A stretch of DNA of 64,000 nucleotides from Bacillus sp. sid0103 (GCF_019219025.1 NZ_JAHUWN010000005.1:186001-250000); one strand, 5' to 3'; counted from the first letter of the stretch, positions 1-8,299 are shown. Program-made: numbers and translations. The notes: a model not told the origin generated them from the sequence alone.

Positions 1-1
1 G

Positions 2-163
2 TTGTTGGCTGGTATTCAGTATTCATTCTATGTAGCCCTTGCCATCAATGTTGTTGCTCTCGTATTAGCGTTATTCGTTAAACGAGTGGATACTAGTGAA
101 GAAGTGGTTAGTAAGTTAGAGCAGCAGGGGAACACACAGATGAAGCCTGCATCAATTCAATAA
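2..163 (+). CDS. C-terminus of an MFS-type transporter (partial)
   Basis: Only the last 53 codons are in the window, read from base 2 to a TAA at 161-163. They encode a hydrophobic helix ending in a short basic and acidic tail (FVKRVDTSEEVV). A final membrane helix followed by a polar cytoplasmic tail is what the end of a 12- or 14-helix major facilitator transporter looks like. The substrate cannot be judged from this fragment. A stem-loop follows the stop, so the gene is probably the last of its transcription unit. It could be another polytopic membrane protein. Confidence 0.55.
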   Translation: MLAGIQYSFYVALAINVVALVLALFVKRVDTSEEVVSKLEQQGNTQMKPASIQ

Positions 164-172
164 ATAAAAGGT

Positions 173-217
173 GGGATCATCGATAAGGTGATCCCGCTAA
201 TGGAAAAAGCTTTTTAA
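173..217 (+). terminator. Stem-loop after the transporter gene
   Basis: A 7-bp perfect stem (GGGATCA 173-179 with TGATCCC 189-195) starts ten bases after the stop codon. The T-run (CTTTTT) is about 15 bases further on, so this is a weak intrinsic terminator. Confidence 0.4.
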
Positions 218-273
218 AGAGGCGATTTTATCCAAAAATCTCCTGCAAAAAAATTTCCCCCAGGAATTTGGTT

Positions 274-302
274 TTGACGGTTGTTTTCACCTATACTATA
301 AT
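274..302 (+). promoter_or_regulatory. Sigma-A promoter of prfA
   Basis: TTGACG at 274-279 and a perfect TATAAT at 297-302 are separated by 17 bp. The -10 lies 37 bases upstream of the prfA start, with no other gene between. Confidence 0.75.
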
Positions 303-339
303 TAGAATGTTATGGACAAAAAATTGAGGTGAATAGACT

Positions 340-1413
340 GTGTTTGATCGTCTTCAATCGGTGGAAGATCGCTATGAGAAGTTGAATGAACTTTTGAGCG
401 ACCCAGAAATTATTAATGATTCAAAAAAATTACGTGAATATTCAAAAGAACAATCTGATATACAAGAAACAGTACAAACGTATCGTGAATATAAAGAAGC
501 ACGCGCGCAGCTTCAGGATGCGAAAGTGATGTTGGATGAGAAACTGGATGCTGAAATGCGTGAAATGGTGAAGGAAGAAGTTAACGAACTGGAAGCGCAG
601 ATCGTTGACTTGGAAGCGAAGATGAAGATTCTCTTAATTCCGAAGGATCCGAATGATGACAAAAACGTTATCTTTGAAATCCGCGGTGCAGCAGGCGGGG
701 ACGAGGCGGCATTGTTTGCGGGGAATTTATACCGCATGTACAGCCGTTATGCAGAAGCGCAAGGCTGGAAGATTGATCTTCTTGATGCGAGCCCAACTGG
801 TCTTGGCGGTTACAAGGAAATCAGCTTTATGATTAATGGCCAGGGTGCTTATTCGAAATTGAAGTATGAGAATGGCGCGCACCGTGTGCAGCGTGTTCCA
901 GAAACAGAATCAAGCGGCCGGATTCATACGTCAACAGCGACGGTTGTTTGTTTGCCGGAAGCGGAAGAATTAGAAGTGGAAATCAATGATAAAGATATTC
1001 GTTTTGATGCGTTTGCTTCTAGTGGCGCCGGCGGTCAGTCCGTTAACACGACGATGTCAGCGGTGCGGTTAACGCATATTCCAACGGGGATAGTGGTTTC
1101 GATTCAAGATGAGAAATCGCAGCATAAGAACAAAGATAAAGCGATGAAGGTATTACGGGCCCGTATTTATGATAAGTATCAGCAGGAAGCGCAGGCGGAG
1201 TATGATTCTGTGCGTAAATCGGCGGTAGGGACGGGTGACCGTTCGGAGCGGATTCGTACCTACAACTTCCCGCAAAACCGGGTGACAGACCACCGTATTG
1301 GCTTGACGATTCAAAAACTCGATCAAATTTTGGAAGGCAAGCTCGATGATATCATCGATGCGCTGATTATGGATGATCAAGCGCGCAGGCTGGATAGTGC
1401 CTCTAATGAGTAA
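340..1413 (+). CDS. prfA: Peptide chain release factor 1
   Basis: RF1 recognises UAA and UAG in the ribosomal A site and triggers release of the finished protein. The 357-residue length is normal for the family. The protein carries the PET version of the stop-codon-reading tripeptide (residues 187-189, followed by SSGRIHTS) and the universal GGQ motif (231-233) that reaches the peptidyl-transferase centre. The start is GTG at 340, preceded by TTGAGGTG with good spacing; it matches the usual MFDRL N-terminus. The gene overlaps prmC by 8 bp. That is meaningful because PrmC methylates the glutamine of the GGQ motif, so enzyme and substrate are translationally coupled. Confidence 0.97.
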   Translation: MFDRLQSVEDRYEKLNELLSDPEIINDSKKLREYSKEQSDIQETVQTYREYKEARAQLQDAKVMLDEKLDAEMREMVKEEVNELEAQIVDLEAKMKILLIPKDPNDDKNVIFEIRGAAGGDEAALFAGNLYRMYSRYAEAQGWKIDLLDASPTGLGGYKEISFMINGQGAYSKLKYENGAHRVQRVPETESSGRIHTSTATVVCLPEAEELEVEINDKDIRFDAFASSGAGGQSVNTTMSAVRLTHIPTGIVVSIQDEKSQHKNKDKAMKVLRARIYDKYQQEAQAEYDSVRKSAVGTGDRSERIRTYNFPQNRVTDHRIGLTIQKLDQILEGKLDDIIDALIMDDQARRLDSASNE

Positions 1414-2356
1414 AAAAGTATTTGAAGCTCTTCAATGGGCTTCTTCTTTTTTAGGTCCAGCGAATCGGGATGCGAATGCAGGCGAACTTTTGCTGCGCCA
1501 TTTCACCGGGATGTCGCGCGCGCAATTATTTGCGAATATGCGTGATGAGTTAGCTCTAGGTGTGTGGGAGGACTTTGAAAAAGCGGTTTTTGACCATGTA
1601 GAGGGTGTCCCGGTCCAGTATATTATTGGGGAGGAAGAGTTTTACGGGCGGCCGTTTCTCGTCAATGAAGAAGTGCTGATTCCAAGACCCGAAACAGAAG
1701 AACTCGTCTACGGCGCCCTCCAACGGATCAAACGGCTGTTTAGCACGGAGAAACCAGTCATCAAGCTGGCCGACATCGGAACCGGCAGCGGCGCCATCGC
1801 CATTACAATGAAGTTAGAAGAGACGGAACTTATGGTGTCAGGCACCGATGGCACTATGAAGGCAGTGGAAATGGTGTCAGGCACCAATAGTCCTATGAGG
1901 CCAGTGCTAATGGTGTCAGGCACTGATATTGCGGAGGCGTCGTTGGCTGTGGCGCGGGAGAATGCGGCACGGCTTGGGGCGGAGGTGGAGTTCCTGCAGG
2001 GGGATTTGCTGGGGCCGTTTATGGAGAGCGGGTCCCGGTTTGATGTGATTCTTTCCAATCCGCCTTATATTCCGCTTGAGGATATCTCGACGATGTCGGA
2101 GGTTGTGACGGAGCATGAGCCGCACCGGGCATTGTTTGCGGGCGCGGACGGTTTGGATTTTTACCGCCGTTTTATGGTTGAGCTGCCACGTGTACTAGAA
2201 AAGCGCGCGCTGGTTGGGTTCGAGATTGGGGCCGGTCAGGGCGAAGCGGTAGCGGAGCTTTTCCGAAAGGCGTTTGCAAATGCCAAGGTGGAGATTGTTA
2301 ATGATATTAATGGCAGGGACCGGATGGTGTTTGCGGAGATTGGTTTCGGGGCTTAA
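1406..2356 (+). CDS. prmC: Release factor glutamine methyltransferase, with an in-frame repeat insertion
   Basis: PrmC transfers a methyl group from S-adenosylmethionine to the GGQ glutamine of release factors. The start is the ATG at 1406 inside the end of prfA, giving [11 protein letters not shown] as in relatives. The SAM-binding loop DIGTGSG (residues 123-129) and the substrate-glutamine motif NPPY (218-221) are intact. The protein is 316 residues long, against 288 for B. subtilis as I remember it. Most of the excess is about 26 residues at roughly 143-169: two extra copies of a 13-residue unit beginning MVSGT, just before the second strand of the Rossmann fold. The reading frame stays open and the motifs are intact, so the enzyme is probably functional, but the loop next to the SAM ribose site is altered. 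Confidence 0.95.
   Translation: MSKKVFEALQWASSFLGPANRDANAGELLLRHFTGMSRAQLFANMRDELALGVWEDFEKAVFDHVEGVPVQYIIGEEEFYGRPFLVNEEVLIPRPETEELVYGALQRIKRLFSTEKPVIKLADIGTGSGAIAITMKLEETELMVSGTDGTMKAVEMVSGTNSPMRPVLMVSGTDIAEASLAVARENAARLGAEVEFLQGDLLGPFMESGSRFDVILSNPPYIPLEDISTMSEVVTEHEPHRALFAGADGLDFYRRFMVELPRVLEKRALVGFEIGAGQGEAVAELFRKAFANAKVEIVNDINGRDRMVFAEIGFGA
1833..1924 (+). repeat. 39-bp tandem repeat inside prmC built on GGTGTCAGGCACC
   Basis: The near-palindrome GGTGTCAGGCACC occurs at 1834-1846, 1873-1885 and 1912-1924 (last base T), at an exact 39-bp period, each preceded by AT. Each copy is read in the same frame as M-V-S-G-T. The 24 bases between copies differ clearly, so this is an old or diverged duplication. 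Because 39 is divisible by three, the frame is kept. Confidence 0.95.
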
Positions 2357-2447
2357 ATTCTAGTTTTAAGCTCTGGTTATAAGCTTTGGCTTATGCCCGA
2401 GTTGCCGCTCGTATAAAAAACGCGGAAGTGTTAAAGAATATCAATAG

Positions 2448-2486
2448 AAACGCTCAGAGGCGGATTAGCTCTGAGCGTTTTTTTAT
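2448..2486. terminator. Bidirectional terminator between prmC and the convergent gene
   Basis: AAACGCTCAGAG (2448-2459) pairs with CTCTGAGCGTTT (2469-2480), a strong 12-bp stem with T-runs on the + side and A-runs on the other. It sits between two convergent genes. Confidence 0.85.
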
Positions 2487-2890
2487 GCTTCAATTAGATA
2501 AGAAGACAGCTCTTTTATTTTGGCGTTATTACGTGAACTGGCGAAGGTGTATACGTTACAGAACGCATATTTCTGCTTATTTTCCATTAGTAAGGTGCCG
2601 TTAACAGACCCATGATAGCCATGGGTGATGATGGTGCTGATCTCAAGTTCGGTTACTTGATTATTCTGGTTTTGCTTCAGGACTGCAAGGACCTTGTCTT
2701 TGCCTTGAATCTGATGTTGACCGATGATATTCCAGTCGAAATCGTCAGTGATGTTGTCAGCTAGATAATTGAGATCGTTCTGGACAAAGGCGATGTTAAA
2801 TTCTTTAAGATGGGCTTTTTTGGGGGCGTTTCCGCAATCGTCAACACAAATGACGTTTAAATCTACGTTTTTGGAATTGGGCTGATTCAT
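2483..2890 (-). CDS. SnoaL/NTF2-like small protein
   Basis: This is a 135-residue soluble protein in the size range of the NTF2/SnoaL fold (one domain forming a conical beta-sheet with a ligand pocket). The segment HLKEFNIAFVQNDLNYLADNITDDFDW resembles the first helix and 'fall on the floor' strand of this superfamily; a following IQGKDKVLAVLKQ segment fits as well. The reaction or ligand cannot be told. The start at 2890 was chosen because GGAG lies 9 bases upstream; ATGs at 2905 and 2911 are in frame but less well placed. The gene stands alone, convergent with prmC, and has no counterpart in the B. subtilis order at this place as I remember it. Confidence 0.6.
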   Translation of the reverse strand: MNQPNSKNVDLNVICVDDCGNAPKKAHLKEFNIAFVQNDLNYLADNITDDFDWNIIGQHQIQGKDKVLAVLKQNQNNQVTELEISTIITHGYHGSVNGTLLMENKQKYAFCNVYTFASSRNNAKIKELSSYLIEA

Positions 2891-3072
2891 TTTTTGGCGC
2901 TCCATTTTCATGAGATTGATTATAAAAAACAAAGACTGTTCTCTTATTTTACATATAATTAGATTGTTCCCTTTTATATGGAAGGGCATTCACCGCAAAT
3001 CTTTGAAAAATATCAAATTTTAATAGTTTAAGATTCTGGCATTTTGTCCAAAATGAAGATATCGAAGGGACG

Positions 3073-3999
3073 GTGCTCGAATTGAAAAGTAAACTTGTGG
3101 TTTGGGGATATCTAATCGTTTTATCGTTAGGAACGATGTTGAGTTTATATATGCCGAAGACGGAAGCAGCTGCGAAGGAATCGATTGTGATTCCAGGGGA
3201 AGCGATTCGGCTCCGGATTCTTGCGAATAGTGATTTTGAAAAGGATCAAGCGATTAAGCGGAAAGTGCGCGATGCGGTTAATGCACAGATTACAGTTTGG
3301 GTACAGGATTTAACGTCAATGGAAAAAGCAAGAACTGTTATCAATTCAAAGCTTCCTGAAATTCAAGCGATTTCGGAAAGAGTTGTCCGTGAGCAAGGGT
3401 CGACTCAATCGGTGAAGGTCGAATTTGGCAAGGTTCAGTTTCCAACGAAATTATATGGTCAATATTTATATCCGGCCGGAGAGTATCAAGCCATCTTGAT
3501 TACATTAGGTTCAGGCGAAGGTGCGAACTGGTGGTGTGTGCTTTATCCACCATTATGCTTTCTTGATTTTTCAAATGGTGTTGCCGTGAGTGATGGATTT
3601 GAAGAGAAGAAGGCGAAGGCGAAAACGGTGAGTACGGAAAAGCAGAAAGACAAGGTTGAAAAGGTGAAAAAGGAAACGGGTCTGGCGGATGATGGAGTAA
3701 AAGAGGTAAAGGTTGAGGATAAGTCTGAGGATAAAGCGGCTGCGGCAACCGCACAAGAAGAAGTCGCAGTGAAGCATGAAACTGTGAAAGCGAAGAAAGA
3801 AGTAGAGAAGAAGGAAGTAGAGAAGAAGACGGAAAGGCTGATTGAAAAAGAAGGCCCTGTTTTCAATGAGTTAGAAATAGAAGAGGAAGTGCCGGTGACT
3901 GTGGCTCAAAACGAGGCGCCTGTGTATACTGCCGAAGATGAAAAGCCGGTAGAAGTGAAGTTTTTCGTGGTAGAAATGTGGGAAAAGATGTTTAACTAG
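3073..3999 (+). CDS. spoIIR: Stage II sporulation protein R
   Basis: SpoIIR is the forespore signal that crosses to the intermembrane space and activates SpoIIGA, which then processes pro-sigma-E in the mother cell. One N-terminal hydrophobic segment (about residues 8-26) acts as signal or anchor. The conserved core follows: VIPGEAIRLRILANSD, then KLYGQYLYPAGEYQA and GANWWCVLYPPLCFLDF. The core ends near residue 175; a region of about 100 residues rich in Lys, Glu and Ala precedes a conserved-looking VEVKFFVVEMWEKMF end, making the protein 308 residues, against about 224 in B. subtilis. The listed start is GTG 3073, with GAAGGGA only 2-3 bases upstream; TTG at 3082 is an alternative with about 11-base spacing. 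Confidence 0.95.
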   Translation: MLELKSKLVVWGYLIVLSLGTMLSLYMPKTEAAAKESIVIPGEAIRLRILANSDFEKDQAIKRKVRDAVNAQITVWVQDLTSMEKARTVINSKLPEIQAISERVVREQGSTQSVKVEFGKVQFPTKLYGQYLYPAGEYQAILITLGSGEGANWWCVLYPPLCFLDFSNGVAVSDGFEEKKAKAKTVSTEKQKDKVEKVKKETGLADDGVKEVKVEDKSEDKAAAATAQEEVAVKHETVKAKKEVEKKEVEKKTERLIEKEGPVFNELEIEEEVPVTVAQNEAPVYTAEDEKPVEVKFFVVEMWEKMFN

Positions 4000-4028
4000 A
4001 CCAGATCCAAGCGTGGAGCTGGTTTTTT
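4000..4028 (+). terminator. Terminator of spoIIR
   Basis: ACCAG..CC (from 4000) pairs with GG..CTGGT (to 4023) followed by TTTTT, immediately after the spoIIR stop. Confidence 0.65.
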
Positions 4029-4129
4029 CGTTTTAGGAATAAAATTTACTAGATTTCCGATTCTAGCGGTTCTATTTTTTCTAGCTCATCCATATTCATA
4101 GAGTAGAATCTTAAAAAGAGGTGGATGGG

Positions 4130-4576
4130 ATGCAGGCATTGATTCGCAGGGCTAAAAAAGAAGATTTGGGCAATTTACGAGAGTTTTTAACGCGAGCGAA
4201 ACTGGGAACGGATGGATTAACGGATGAGACGGTTGACTATTTTTTATTGCTAGAGAATGAGGATGGGACTTTAAAGGGTACGCTTGGGATGGAGGCGTTC
4301 ACGGAGTTCGGGCTATTGCGCTCCCTTGTGGTCACACCTGGACAAGCTGAGAAGGAAATCTTCGTTCTTTTTGATCAAATGGTGCAATTAGCGAAAGAAA
4401 AAGGGATGAAAGGTTTGTTTTTGGCAACAAATAAGAGCGTAGCCTTACCGTTTTTTGAATTAATGGGCTTTCAGAGAGTCGAGCGGGAGGAATTACCTAG
4501 CGAATTTTATCACTCAGAACATATTCGACACGTTTTAAATGTGGATAACTCGTTATTTTTGAAATTTTCACTATAA
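4130..4576 (+). CDS. GNAT-family N-acetyltransferase (YwlB-like position)
   Basis: A 148-residue protein with the GNAT pattern: IRRAKKEDLGNLREFL at the N-terminus (beta1-alpha1), a central ALGMEAF-type strand followed by LLRSLVVTPG (beta4 and start of the CoA loop), and a C-terminal FFELMGFQRVEREELP, the 'ffek.GF....' signature of the family. GNAT enzymes transfer acetyl from acetyl-CoA to an amine; the acceptor here is unknown. The CoA-loop consensus (R/Q-x-x-G-x-G/A) is poorly kept (GQAEKE), so activity is not certain. The ATG at 4130 is preceded by AGAGGTG at 8 bases; GTG at 4121 overlaps that site and is less likely. In B. subtilis an acetyltransferase gene, ywlB, sits in the same place before ywlC. 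Confidence 0.75.
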   Translation: MQALIRRAKKEDLGNLREFLTRAKLGTDGLTDETVDYFLLLENEDGTLKGTLGMEAFTEFGLLRSLVVTPGQAEKEIFVLFDQMVQLAKEKGMKGLFLATNKSVALPFFELMGFQRVEREELPSEFYHSEHIRHVLNVDNSLFLKFSL

Positions 4577-4577
4577 T

Positions 4578-4831
4578 TGTGGATATATCCACAAAGTTAT
4601 CCACTTTTTTAAGGAAGTTGTGCACAATTTGTGGATAACACTTGTATTTATGCCCACCTTCTTTTATACTTTCAAACGTATTAAGTGAAAAATATGAGTC
4701 TAGGTGACTAAATTCGCCAAATTTCGCTAATAGACTCGTTTGAGATAAAGGTGGATAACTATGAACACGAAAGTCTGGAAAGTGGATAAGTATGTGGATA
4801 AACTTGAAAATAATCCACAAGTTGTGGATGC
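4578..4831. promoter_or_regulatory. DnaA-box cluster spanning the ywlC upstream region and start
   Basis: Compared with the consensus TTATCCACA, perfect boxes lie on the minus strand at 4630-4638 and 4793-4801. One-mismatch boxes lie at 4578-4586 (-), 4585-4593 (+), 4597-4605 (+), 4750-4758 (-), 4781-4789 (-) and 4811-4819 (+), with a weaker one at 4823-4831 (-). About nine boxes in 254 bp, half of them inside the first 24 codons of ywlC, is far above chance. In B. subtilis DnaA is known to bind clusters outside oriC, one of them at ywlC, which adjust initiation and gene expression. I infer the same role here: a DnaA-titrating or transcription-controlling cluster. Confidence 0.85.
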
Positions 4832-5804
4832 AGCGAATTTTTTGCGGGATAACGAAGTGGTCGCATTGCCAACGGAGACGGTGTATGGCCTTGGCGGGAA
4901 TGCGAAAAGCGATGCGGCAGTGAAGAAGATTTTTGCGGCGAAGGGCCGGCCGAGTGATAATCCACTGATTATCCACATTGCAGAAAAAAGTCAGCTGGCC
5001 ATGTTTGTGGAAGAAATTCCTGAGAAGGCGGAACAGTTAATCGAAGCTTTTTGGCCGGGACCGCTGACGATTATTTTTAAAAAGAAGGAAGGCGTTCTTT
5101 CTGAAACTGCGACGGCAGGCTTGGCGACGGTTGCGGTGAGGATGCCGGATCACCCTGTTGCACTGGCGCTGTTGAAAAGCTGTGGATTGCCAATCGCTGC
5201 CCCGAGTGCGAACAGCTCGGGCAAACCGAGTCCAACAAATGCCGACCATGTTTTGGACGACTTAAATGGGAAAATTGCTGGTGTGATTGACGGTGGGCAG
5301 ACAGGAATTGGGGTCGAATCAACGGTGATCGATTGCACGGAGGCAATTCCGGTTATCTTACGGCCAGGTGGGGTAACGAAAGAGCAGCTTGTGTCGGTTG
5401 TGGGCGAAGTTCAGGTCGATGCGGCGTTAACCGATGAGGCAGCACGGCCGAAAGCACCGGGCATGAAATACCGCCATTACGCTCCCAATGCACCGCTTTA
5501 TATGGTGTCAGGCACCACAAAATTCCTCCAGGGCTTGGTTGATGAAAAGAGGCAGGAGGGATTGAGGGTCGGGGTACTGACGACGGAAGAGAATGCTGAA
5601 CTGTTCAAGGCGGATGTAGTGCTCACGTGCGGGAAACGGGCGGAGCTGGAGACGGTAGCTGCTGCGCTTTATGATACATTACGAAAATTTAATCTCGAAC
5701 AAGTTGATGTGATTTATAGTGAAATCTTTCCGAACGCGGGTGTTGGAAATGCCATCATGAACCGCCTTCAAAAGGCGGCGGGAAATAAACTGATTACAGA
5801 ATAA
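4761..5804 (+). CDS. ywlC: L-threonylcarbamoyladenylate synthase (YwlC/Sua5)
   Basis: Makes threonylcarbamoyl-AMP from threonine, bicarbonate and ATP, the first step of the universal t6A37 modification of ANN-decoding tRNAs. The YrdC/Sua5 core is clear: VALPTETVYGLGGNA (about residues 34-48), KIFAAKGRPSDNPLIIH, and PSANSSGKPSPT. The linker APGMKYRHYAP precedes the C-terminal Sua5 domain, giving 347 residues, normal for the two-domain type. Residues 248-252 (MVSGT) are encoded by a copy of the GGTGTCAGGCACC repeat (5504-5516) placed at the start of the Sua5 domain. The ATG at 4761 has AAAGGTGG 8 bases upstream, and that site overlaps a DnaA box, so DnaA binding could also affect early transcription. 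Confidence 0.95.
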   Translation: MNTKVWKVDKYVDKLENNPQVVDAANFLRDNEVVALPTETVYGLGGNAKSDAAVKKIFAAKGRPSDNPLIIHIAEKSQLAMFVEEIPEKAEQLIEAFWPGPLTIIFKKKEGVLSETATAGLATVAVRMPDHPVALALLKSCGLPIAAPSANSSGKPSPTNADHVLDDLNGKIAGVIDGGQTGIGVESTVIDCTEAIPVILRPGGVTKEQLVSVVGEVQVDAALTDEAARPKAPGMKYRHYAPNAPLYMVSGTTKFLQGLVDEKRQEGLRVGVLTTEENAELFKADVVLTCGKRAELETVAAALYDTLRKFNLEQVDVIYSEIFPNAGVGNAIMNRLQKAAGNKLITE

Positions 5805-5847
5805 CCACCAGACTCCCCCTTTTTAAAAGGGGACTGGTGGTTTTTTT
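5803..5847 (+). terminator. Terminator of ywlC, followed by a repeat copy
   Basis: AACCACCAG with CTGGTGGTT and an inner CCCCTTTT/AAAAGGGG form a long stem followed by seven T (5841-5847). The repeat GTGTCAGGCACC (5849-5860) begins two bases after the T-run. Confidence 0.9.
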
Positions 5848-5989
5848 AGTGTCAGGCACCAGGTGCAGCTCCCCCAAATTGTAACAACCTTTGGAATTAG
5901 GTGGGTGGATTCCAGTTCTTCAACATGACTTCTAAAATAGTTTGGACGTGCATATGCTAGGGTAGTTAGTCCAAGGAGGCGGAGTCCGA

Positions 5990-6547
5990 ATGTCTGAAAT
6001 GATTAGCGAATTAGTAACTTTGATGTTAATGGCGTTTGCACTAGGGATGGATGCATTTTCAGTCGGACTTGGCATGGGAATGTACAAACTTCGGCTTAAG
6101 AAAATATTTAATATCGGGATCACGATCGGCTTATTCCATGTGTGGATGCCGCTTTTGGGTTTAATTACGGGGAAATTTCTATCAGAGAAGTTTGGAACGT
6201 TTGCGACATTTATCGGTGGTTTTCTGCTGATTATGCTAGGTGTGCAAATGATTTGGTCAACCCTTAAAAAAGGGGACGAGAAGGTCATTTCCCCAGTTGG
6301 CTTTGGCCTGGTGCTTTTTGCTTTGAGCGTAAGTCTAGATAGTTTTTCGGTCGGACTGACCTTAGGTATTTACGGGGCGAAAACGATTATGGTGATCATC
6401 TGTTTTGGCATCATGGCAACCGTGCTAACATGGTTTGGACTATTGCTGGGCCGAAAGATGCAGGGCTGGATGGGGTCTTATAGTGAAGCGCTAGGCGGCG
6501 CGATTCTCCTTGCCTTCGGATTAAAGCTCCTCGCCCCATTCTTGTAA
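5990..6547 (+). CDS. mntP: Manganese efflux pump MntP
   Basis: MntP exports Mn(II) and protects against manganese overload. The 185-residue protein has six hydrophobic segments. It carries the paired internal motifs of the family, [13 protein letters not shown] in the first half (about residues 18-30) and [13 protein letters not shown] in the second, whose aspartates are needed for transport. The ATG at 5990 has a strong AAGGAGG upstream. In B. subtilis the equivalent gene (ywlD) also follows ywlC. The 185-base gap upstream is short and shows no convincing manganese riboswitch. Confidence 0.92.
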   Translation: MSEMISELVTLMLMAFALGMDAFSVGLGMGMYKLRLKKIFNIGITIGLFHVWMPLLGLITGKFLSEKFGTFATFIGGFLLIMLGVQMIWSTLKKGDEKVISPVGFGLVLFALSVSLDSFSVGLTLGIYGAKTIMVIICFGIMATVLTWFGLLLGRKMQGWMGSYSEALGGAILLAFGLKLLAPFL

Positions 6548-6628
6548 GGGAGAAATCCGTGGCATACCTATGGTAAAATAAAGTCAGTTAGTTTTTACAT
6601 AAGAACTTGCAAGGAGGAGGCACACACA

Positions 6629-7066
6629 TTGCAGCGCATTTTGTTTGTATGCACAGGAAATACATGCAGGAGTCCGATGGCCGAAGCGATTTTGAAAAAT
6701 AAACAGCTGGATAGGGTCGAAGTGAGGTCGGCAGGCATCTATGCAGCGACCGGCAGTGAGGCATCCGCACATGCAAAAAAGGTTCTCGATGACAATGGGA
6801 TCGCACATAATCACCGATCTAGCTTGTTAACCCGTGACGAAGTCGCATGGGCGGACCTCATCCTCACGATGACGTCCTCGCACAAGATGGCGATTCTTCA
6901 ACAATACCCGGATATGGGTGAAAAGGTGTTTACCCTAAAGGAATATAGTGGGGAAGGCTTCCATTCCGATGTGGTCGATCCTTACGGCGGATCCTTGGCC
7001 ATGTATGAACAAACCTTCCGGGAACTAAATGCATTAATTGACAAAGCAATTGGAAAACTAAAGTAA
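6629..7066 (+). CDS. ywlE: Protein-arginine phosphatase YwlE (low-molecular-weight phosphatase family)
   Basis: The low-molecular-weight phosphatase loop is FVCTGNTCRSPMAE (residues 7-20), with nucleophile Cys8 and Arg14; the general acid Asp is in VDPYGGS near residue 120. Classical tyrosine phosphatases of this fold have Ile or Leu where this protein has Thr12. In B. subtilis YwlE the equivalent threonine (Thr11) sets specificity for phospho-arginine. I therefore infer that the enzyme removes phosphates placed by McsB and counters the ClpCP degradation tag. The start is TTG at 6629, with AAGGAGGAGG upstream. It is followed by rpiB and ywlG in the B. subtilis order. Confidence 0.93.
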   Translation: MQRILFVCTGNTCRSPMAEAILKNKQLDRVEVRSAGIYAATGSEASAHAKKVLDDNGIAHNHRSSLLTRDEVAWADLILTMTSSHKMAILQQYPDMGEKVFTLKEYSGEGFHSDVVDPYGGSLAMYEQTFRELNALIDKAIGKLK

Positions 7067-7079
7067 TAGTTAGTGGAAT

Positions 7080-7110
7080 GCTCTCTTTCTTCTGAAAGGG
7101 AGCTTATATT
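7080..7110 (+). terminator. Stem-loop after ywlE
   Basis: GCTCTCTTTC (7080-7089) pairs with GAAAGGGAGC (7094-7103) around TTCT, followed by a T-rich but interrupted tail. A second small inverted repeat (GCACCC 7170-7175 with GGGTGC 7190-7195) lies before rpiB. Confidence 0.55.
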
Positions 7111-7239
7111 TTGGGTTTCATTCTTTATATTTTGGTAACGGTATGTCAAAATGAATCAGGAGAGCGGATGCACCCGATCGTCGATGAGTGGGTGCTGGGG
7201 CCAAACCGTATAAAAAAATGAATAACAGGAGGGTTTTTC

Positions 7240-7686
7240 ATGAAAGTAGCATTAGCATCAGACCATGGCGGGATTAATCTTCGCAAAGAAATTGCCAGCC
7301 TACTTGAAGAGCTTGGGATTGAATATCAAGATTTTGGCTGTGAGTGCGAAACATCTGTCGATTATCCGGATTATGCACTGCCTGTCGCTGAAAAAGTAGC
7401 GAAGGGCGAGTTTGACCGCGGCATCCTGATTTGTGGGACTGGCATCGGCATGAGCATTGCGGCCAACAAAGTAAAAGGGATCCGCTGTGCCTTGGTTCAT
7501 GATACATTTAGCGCCAAAGCAACGCGCGCCCATAATGATTCCAATATGTTAGCGATGGGTGAACGAGTCATTGGCCCTGGTCTTGCCCGTGATATTGCCC
7601 AAATCTGGCTGACAGGTGAATTTGAAGGCGGCCGCCATGCGGGCCGAGTTGGAAAGATCGGTGAATACGAGGATAAGCACCTTTAA
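7240..7686 (+). CDS. rpiB: Ribose-5-phosphate isomerase B
   Basis: Interconverts ribose-5-phosphate and ribulose-5-phosphate in the non-oxidative pentose phosphate pathway. The RpiB/LacAB fold is evident: ALASDHGGINLRKEI at the N-terminus (phosphate and ring-opening residues) and ILICGTGIGMSIAANK, whose Cys is the usual catalytic base, followed by CALVHD and ARAHNDSNMLAMGERV. At 148 residues it has normal family length. The ATG at 7240 has ACAGGAGGG upstream. This corresponds to B. subtilis ywlF, in the same position between ywlE and ywlG. Confidence 0.93.
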   Translation: MKVALASDHGGINLRKEIASLLEELGIEYQDFGCECETSVDYPDYALPVAEKVAKGEFDRGILICGTGIGMSIAANKVKGIRCALVHDTFSAKATRAHNDSNMLAMGERVIGPGLARDIAQIWLTGEFEGGRHAGRVGKIGEYEDKHL

Positions 7687-7732
7687 TTCTACAATGGTGG
7701 AACGGGAAATCTGTTAGGGGAGGGTAAGGCTT

Positions 7733-8299
7733 ATGATTCAAGAGTGTGAAAAAGAGCTGGAAGCAATTTTAACAGAATTTAAAGAACAGGCAGCGTTGAA
7801 ACAGGGGCAGTTGCTCGTGATCGGCTGCAGCACCAGTGAAGTGATTGGGGAGCGAATCGGGACCTCCGGGACAGTCGAAGTCGCCGAAATGATTTTTCGC
7901 GGCTTGAAAAAACTTCAAGCAGACACGGGTATTGATTTGGCGTTCCAGTGCTGCGAGCATTTAAATCGGGCCTTGGTCGTCGAACGCGAGGTAGCTGATG
8001 CGAAGCGCTTCGATGAGGTTTCGGTTGTCCCGGTCCGTAAAGCTGGCGGGGCAATGGCAACCTATGCCTTTCAAGCGTTAGAAGATGCAGTCGTGGTGGA
8101 GTTCGTCAAGGCAGATGCTGGAATCGACATTGGCAATACCCTGATTGGTATGCATCTAAAACATGTCGCCGTACCCGTCCGCGTGACGCAAAAAAGCATC
8201 GGACAAGCCCACGTCACCCTCGCCAAGGTCCGCCCCAAACTGATCGGCGGAGCAAGAGCCGTATACGAGCGGAATCAAGAAAACTCGAGCTGCTCTTAA
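7733..8299 (+). CDS. ywlG: UPF0340 / TIGR01440 family protein YwlG
   Basis: A 188-residue protein of a conserved Firmicute family without an assigned reaction. Family-typical segments are [17 protein letters not shown] (about residues 28-44), [24 protein letters not shown] and the C-terminal [14 protein letters not shown]. The fold resembles small glycolytic-type or aminotransferase-associated domains, but I know of no proven function. The ATG at 7733 is preceded by AGGGGAGGG. It lies 46 bases after rpiB in the same orientation and directly before glyA, the same order as B. subtilis. A repeat copy (8308-8320) follows the stop by eight bases. Confidence 0.85.
   Translation: MIQECEKELEAILTEFKEQAALKQGQLLVIGCSTSEVIGERIGTSGTVEVAEMIFRGLKKLQADTGIDLAFQCCEHLNRALVVEREVADAKRFDEVSVVPVRKAGGAMATYAFQALEDAVVVEFVKADAGIDIGNTLIGMHLKHVAVPVRVTQKSIGQAHVTLAKVRPKLIGGARAVYERNQENSSCS

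Noticed and set aside
4578..4831. Chromosomal origin oriC
   Set aside because: DnaA boxes are present, but there is no dnaA/dnaN neighbourhood or AT-rich unwinding region with DnaA-trios; the ywlC context indicates a known secondary cluster.
5861..5989. Manganese (yybP-ykoY) riboswitch before mntP
   Set aside because: The leader is short and I could not find the conserved paired loops. No support from sequence.
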